Positions 61,532 through 64,000 of a DNA stretch of 64,000 nucleotides are shown here, piece by piece. Location: contig CAJNDS010002316.1 of the NCBI GenBank assembly GCA_905221605.1, forward strand, positions 397,001 through 461,000, in the 5' to 3' direction. The position numbers and the translations under genes are program-made. This DNA comes from Symbiodinium natans (Eukaryota > Sar > Dinophyceae > Suessiales > Symbiodiniaceae). The notes under the pieces were generated by a model, which was not told where the DNA came from, made no database searches, and saw nothing but the letters and a program-made list of their open reading frames with translations. The stretch's first letter is position 1, and each line of letters begins with the position of its first letter.

Positions 61532-61555
61532 GTCCGCCCCAAAGCCTTTCTAGTT

Positions 61556-61655
61556 TAGGGTTTTTGGGTTTTTGGGTTTTTGGGTTTAGGGTTTAGGGTT
61601 TAGGGTTTAGGGTTTAGGGTTTAGGGTTTAGGGTTTAGGGTTTAGGGTTTAGGCT
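61556..61655. repeat. TTTAGGG array with TTTTTGGG start
   Basis: Three TTTTTGGG units followed by eleven TTTAGGG units. Confidence 0.95.
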
Positions 61656-61976
61656 TAAGCCCTACACCGTATACCCCAAACTCGAAGCCATGCCTGCCTT
61701 GTGCGGGCATGAGAGCCTAAACCGTTTTGTTGAGTTCCCCGCCTGTTGTTCATGAGGAGTGTTTCCCCAAATTGGGTTTAGGGTCTTGCGTGGGCTACGG
61801 GCTCCGCAGCAGGGTCACGCAGGGTTCACTTTTTGCCACCAAGCAGCCACGAAGATCAACAAACACAACAGAGAAGAAGATCTTGTCCTATGGCATCTTT
61901 AGCGGTAATTGCTGTACGCTATACATATTCGGATTCTCAAAGGAGAACTTGCTTGTGGCTTGGGCTCCTGTAGACC

Positions 61977-62615
61977 TTGGGCCACACCTCCTGCAGCTGC
62001 CACGGCGTCCTCAATCTGTCGCCGGGCTCCTTCCGCGCTGTTGAATCTGCTGATGTCCCCGTCGGAGTGTCTACTGCCCTCCTTCGGTTGCTAAGTGACT
62101 TGCCCGATTTGGGTTCTGACAGTATTTGGGGACTTGTGAGTGACTTCATCGAGCCTATTGACACTCTGCGGGCTACGGTCCAACATTGGCTGGATGACCT
62201 TGCCCATGCTGGGGTTGAAATTTCGGGTGCGGAGCACGTCCTGATGCTGCTGCGGTCTGAATTTCTGTGGGACTCTGTGCAGGCCACTCGCAGGCCAAGC
62301 ATGCGAGGTGCGTCCACTCTGCCTGTTTGGGCCCTCTCTCTCAGTGGCCCCTCCGCTACACTGAGCATCGATGATCTTGCGATAAGTCATTTCAGCATCG
62401 AGTAGCCTACCAGTGTGCCTTTGCGTCAGGCCACTGCTTTTGCGGCATGGCTGGAGAGTGCATGTACCGTCTTTGAGGCGGCTGTTCAGACCGCTGCCGG
62501 TCAACCGGTTGCAGTTGAGATTTCTTGCCTCGGGCGGGCTGCAGCTCCTGCGGTCACTTGGCTCACGCAGGTTGGTTTTCTGATTGGTGACATTGGCGTT
62601 TTCAGTCCCAGCTAA
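61977..62615 (+). CDS. Unrecognised protein fragment with one in-frame TAG
   Basis: About 212 codons are open in one frame except for TAG at 62403-62405. Phrases include STALLRLLSDLPDLGSDSIW, AGVEISGAEHVLMLLRSEFL and, after the stop, AVEISCLGRAAAPAVTWLTQ. Strongly protein-like composition and no introns suggest a retroelement-derived polyprotein piece rather than gene B, which is inference. The start used is a TTG after a stop codon, so the true start is unknown. Confidence 0.5.
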
Positions 62616-62789
62616 TGCCTGTCATCCTTGTCTTTTGATTTTGACAAGCGATGCAGCGCCAGGATACGGTTTTTACCCCGGCCGGTTTAGGCCCGGTGCT
62701 TTTCCATTTGTTCCCCAGTTTCACCCGAATTCAGGTTGCTAGGCGTGCGTCGTTTACGACACTAACGCTCCAAAAAGAAATGGCTCCAA

Positions 62790-63678
62790 TTAAAGACTGT
62801 CCAAACCTTTCACCTGCAAAGATGGGTCTGGGAGTTTCAAGCCAATCTCAAATGATCTGGTCATCCAACGACGCCATTTCCGGAAAGCCTTGACCGCGGC
62901 ATGTGCCGATGCACTGTTTCCTGGGTGTATAATGTAGCTAAGCAGTTGTTCGCGCTCAGCACTTCCCCCAGGTTGATACTTGCACATGCTTTTGTAGACG
63001 ATTGCAGCGGTCGAAAGCAATCCAGACGTAACAATGTCCTCACGCAAATCGGCACCAATGCATTTCAGCAACATAGGCACTGCTTTCTGCTCAACCCTAC
63101 TAAATCTACCAGTTTGGTGAAGTTCAACAAGGGCTTCGGGATAAATGCTAAGCCTATCAAGAGGCGATGCGAGGCAACCGACGCGTGTACAAATGTCATC
63201 CCCCCCCCCCCCCCCACTACTCACGAGCACCCGAACTCAATGACGACATGGTGGGTCCCAATGTTGCTAGTCAATCACCTGCAGTAATACTGGAGTTAGT
63301 AGCATCATACTTGTCAAGCTGCAGGCACATGCTTGAGAGGTTCTTCAGGTTGCACATCAGCTTTCGCGCGAAAGCCTGGAGGTGGGGGTGGCCTAATCTT
63401 GGTAAACCAATGGCTGGAGGTCAAGTCCTTTCGAGCTGGGCTACTTCTACCTCTGTCCTGACTCCCACTAGCTGCCGGCTGCTTTCTTAGAAACTTTGGA
63501 ATGGGTGGAAGGCATCTTGATACGGCTGAACGTAGTTCTCATGCCCGAAATTACCCATATCAATAGGTCCTGACAAAATTTGCAGCCTTGACCGGCGCAG
63601 CTCCTCCAGATTGACGTGACCTTTGGGGGCTTTCACTGCGACTTCTAGGCTCTCGTCCTCGTCCTCGCTTGGGACTCT
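62790..63678 (-). pseudogene. Decayed Gag-like retroelement fragment
   Basis: Read on the minus strand, 63678 to about 63500 encodes EDEDESLEVAVKAPKGHVNL and ELRRSRLQILSGPIDMGNFG. Stops (TAA, TGA, TGA, TAG) interrupt 63490-63230, where LMCNLKNLSSMCLQLDKYDA is still visible. After a G run (63199-63215) a frame of 146 codons includes RVEQKAVPMLLKCIGADLRE, YKSMCKYQPGGSAEREQLLS and FRKWRRWMTRSFEIGLKLPD. The last pattern (basic helix, then L-PDPS) resembles Gag of dinoflagellate Ty1/copia-type elements as I recall it. A further frame at 63727-63945 may be its N-terminal side. Confidence 0.5.
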
Positions 63679-64000
63679 TCACCGGCCGTGGGCACGAAGG
63701 GGGATCTAGCTCTAGGGTGTAAGACCTCAGCTACGGACACGGCTCGTGCCGGTCGTGTTGGGGCCTGTTTCAAGTTTCAATCCTTCGGGCATGATTCGCC
63801 AGGCGTACTTGGACCCTTCGATGTCAACCACACCTTTACTGGGGGTCTCTGGTTTTGGGGCTTGCGCAAACGGCGGTCCCAGCAAGCTCATCCCTCCACG
63901 ATGCTCCCTCCCCACTTCCCCTGAGTTAGCCGGCCTGCCTGCCATCGCTGGTGTGCCAATGGACTGAGGGGGAATGACGGCACAGGAAGTGGTTCAGGAA

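Noticed and set aside
61937-62504. Minus-strand frames of 137-143 codons opposite the 61977 ORF
   Set aside because: Low-complexity Arg/Ser content, and the plus frame is far more protein-like. A real minus-strand gene cannot be fully excluded.
1-64000. tRNA, rRNA, CRISPR, riboswitch or bacterial operon signals
   Set aside because: None seen on either strand. The CAU anticodon-arm match at 34197 is only a primer site and lacks the rest of a tRNA.

Overview
The window looks like nuclear DNA of a dinoflagellate. Three things point there: Arabidopsis-type telomere repeats (TTTAGGG) scattered inside the sequence, two copies of a relict dinoflagellate spliced-leader sequence (15-nt core CCATTTTGGCTCAAG) inside a pair of long terminal repeats, and gene exons with GT, and possibly GC or GA, splice donors. 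No bacterial-style genes, tRNAs, rRNAs or CRISPR arrays were seen. Most long open frames here are shadows in repeats. The real genes are strings of short plus-strand exons.

Layout. (1) About 75-17000 holds short plus-strand exons of one gene (gene A), cut at the left edge. Its helical exons at 10.7-12.1 kb tentatively resemble a BAR / sorting-nexin coiled coil. (2) 17605 to about 61.5 kb holds exons of a very long plus-strand gene (gene B). It reads signal peptide, periplasmic-binding-protein type 1 / ANF-receptor-like ligand-binding domain, GCC2/GCC3-type cysteine-rich repeats, then many transmembrane exons and a short hydrophilic tail. Whether the exons after 58.8 kb belong to the same gene is uncertain. 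(3) Inside gene B, antisense to it, 25992-34478 is a complete LTR retroelement: 264-bp LTRs, 5-bp target duplication CCCTA, a primer site matching the Met-tRNA anticodon arm, and a polypurine tract. It has no visible reverse transcriptase or integrase. It encodes RNA-binding-type proteins with WW, S1, PABC/MLLE and CCCH zinc-finger domains. (4) A truncated Ty1/copia-like integrase fragment at 20.8-21.1 kb runs straight into telomere repeats. (5) 61.9-63.9 kb holds decayed retroelement-like coding fragments on both strands.

The most striking pattern is that telomere-repeat arrays sit in the introns and often begin exactly at an exon edge, so that the repeat itself supplies the splice donor (exon|GTTTAGGG) or acceptor (CCCTAAACCCAG|exon). 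The retroelement also inserted into such an array. The other intergenic-looking sequence is microsatellite, G/C runs, MITE-like hairpin families and palindromic tandem repeats. Exon limits were worked out by eye from splice signals, codon content and phase. They need transcript support.
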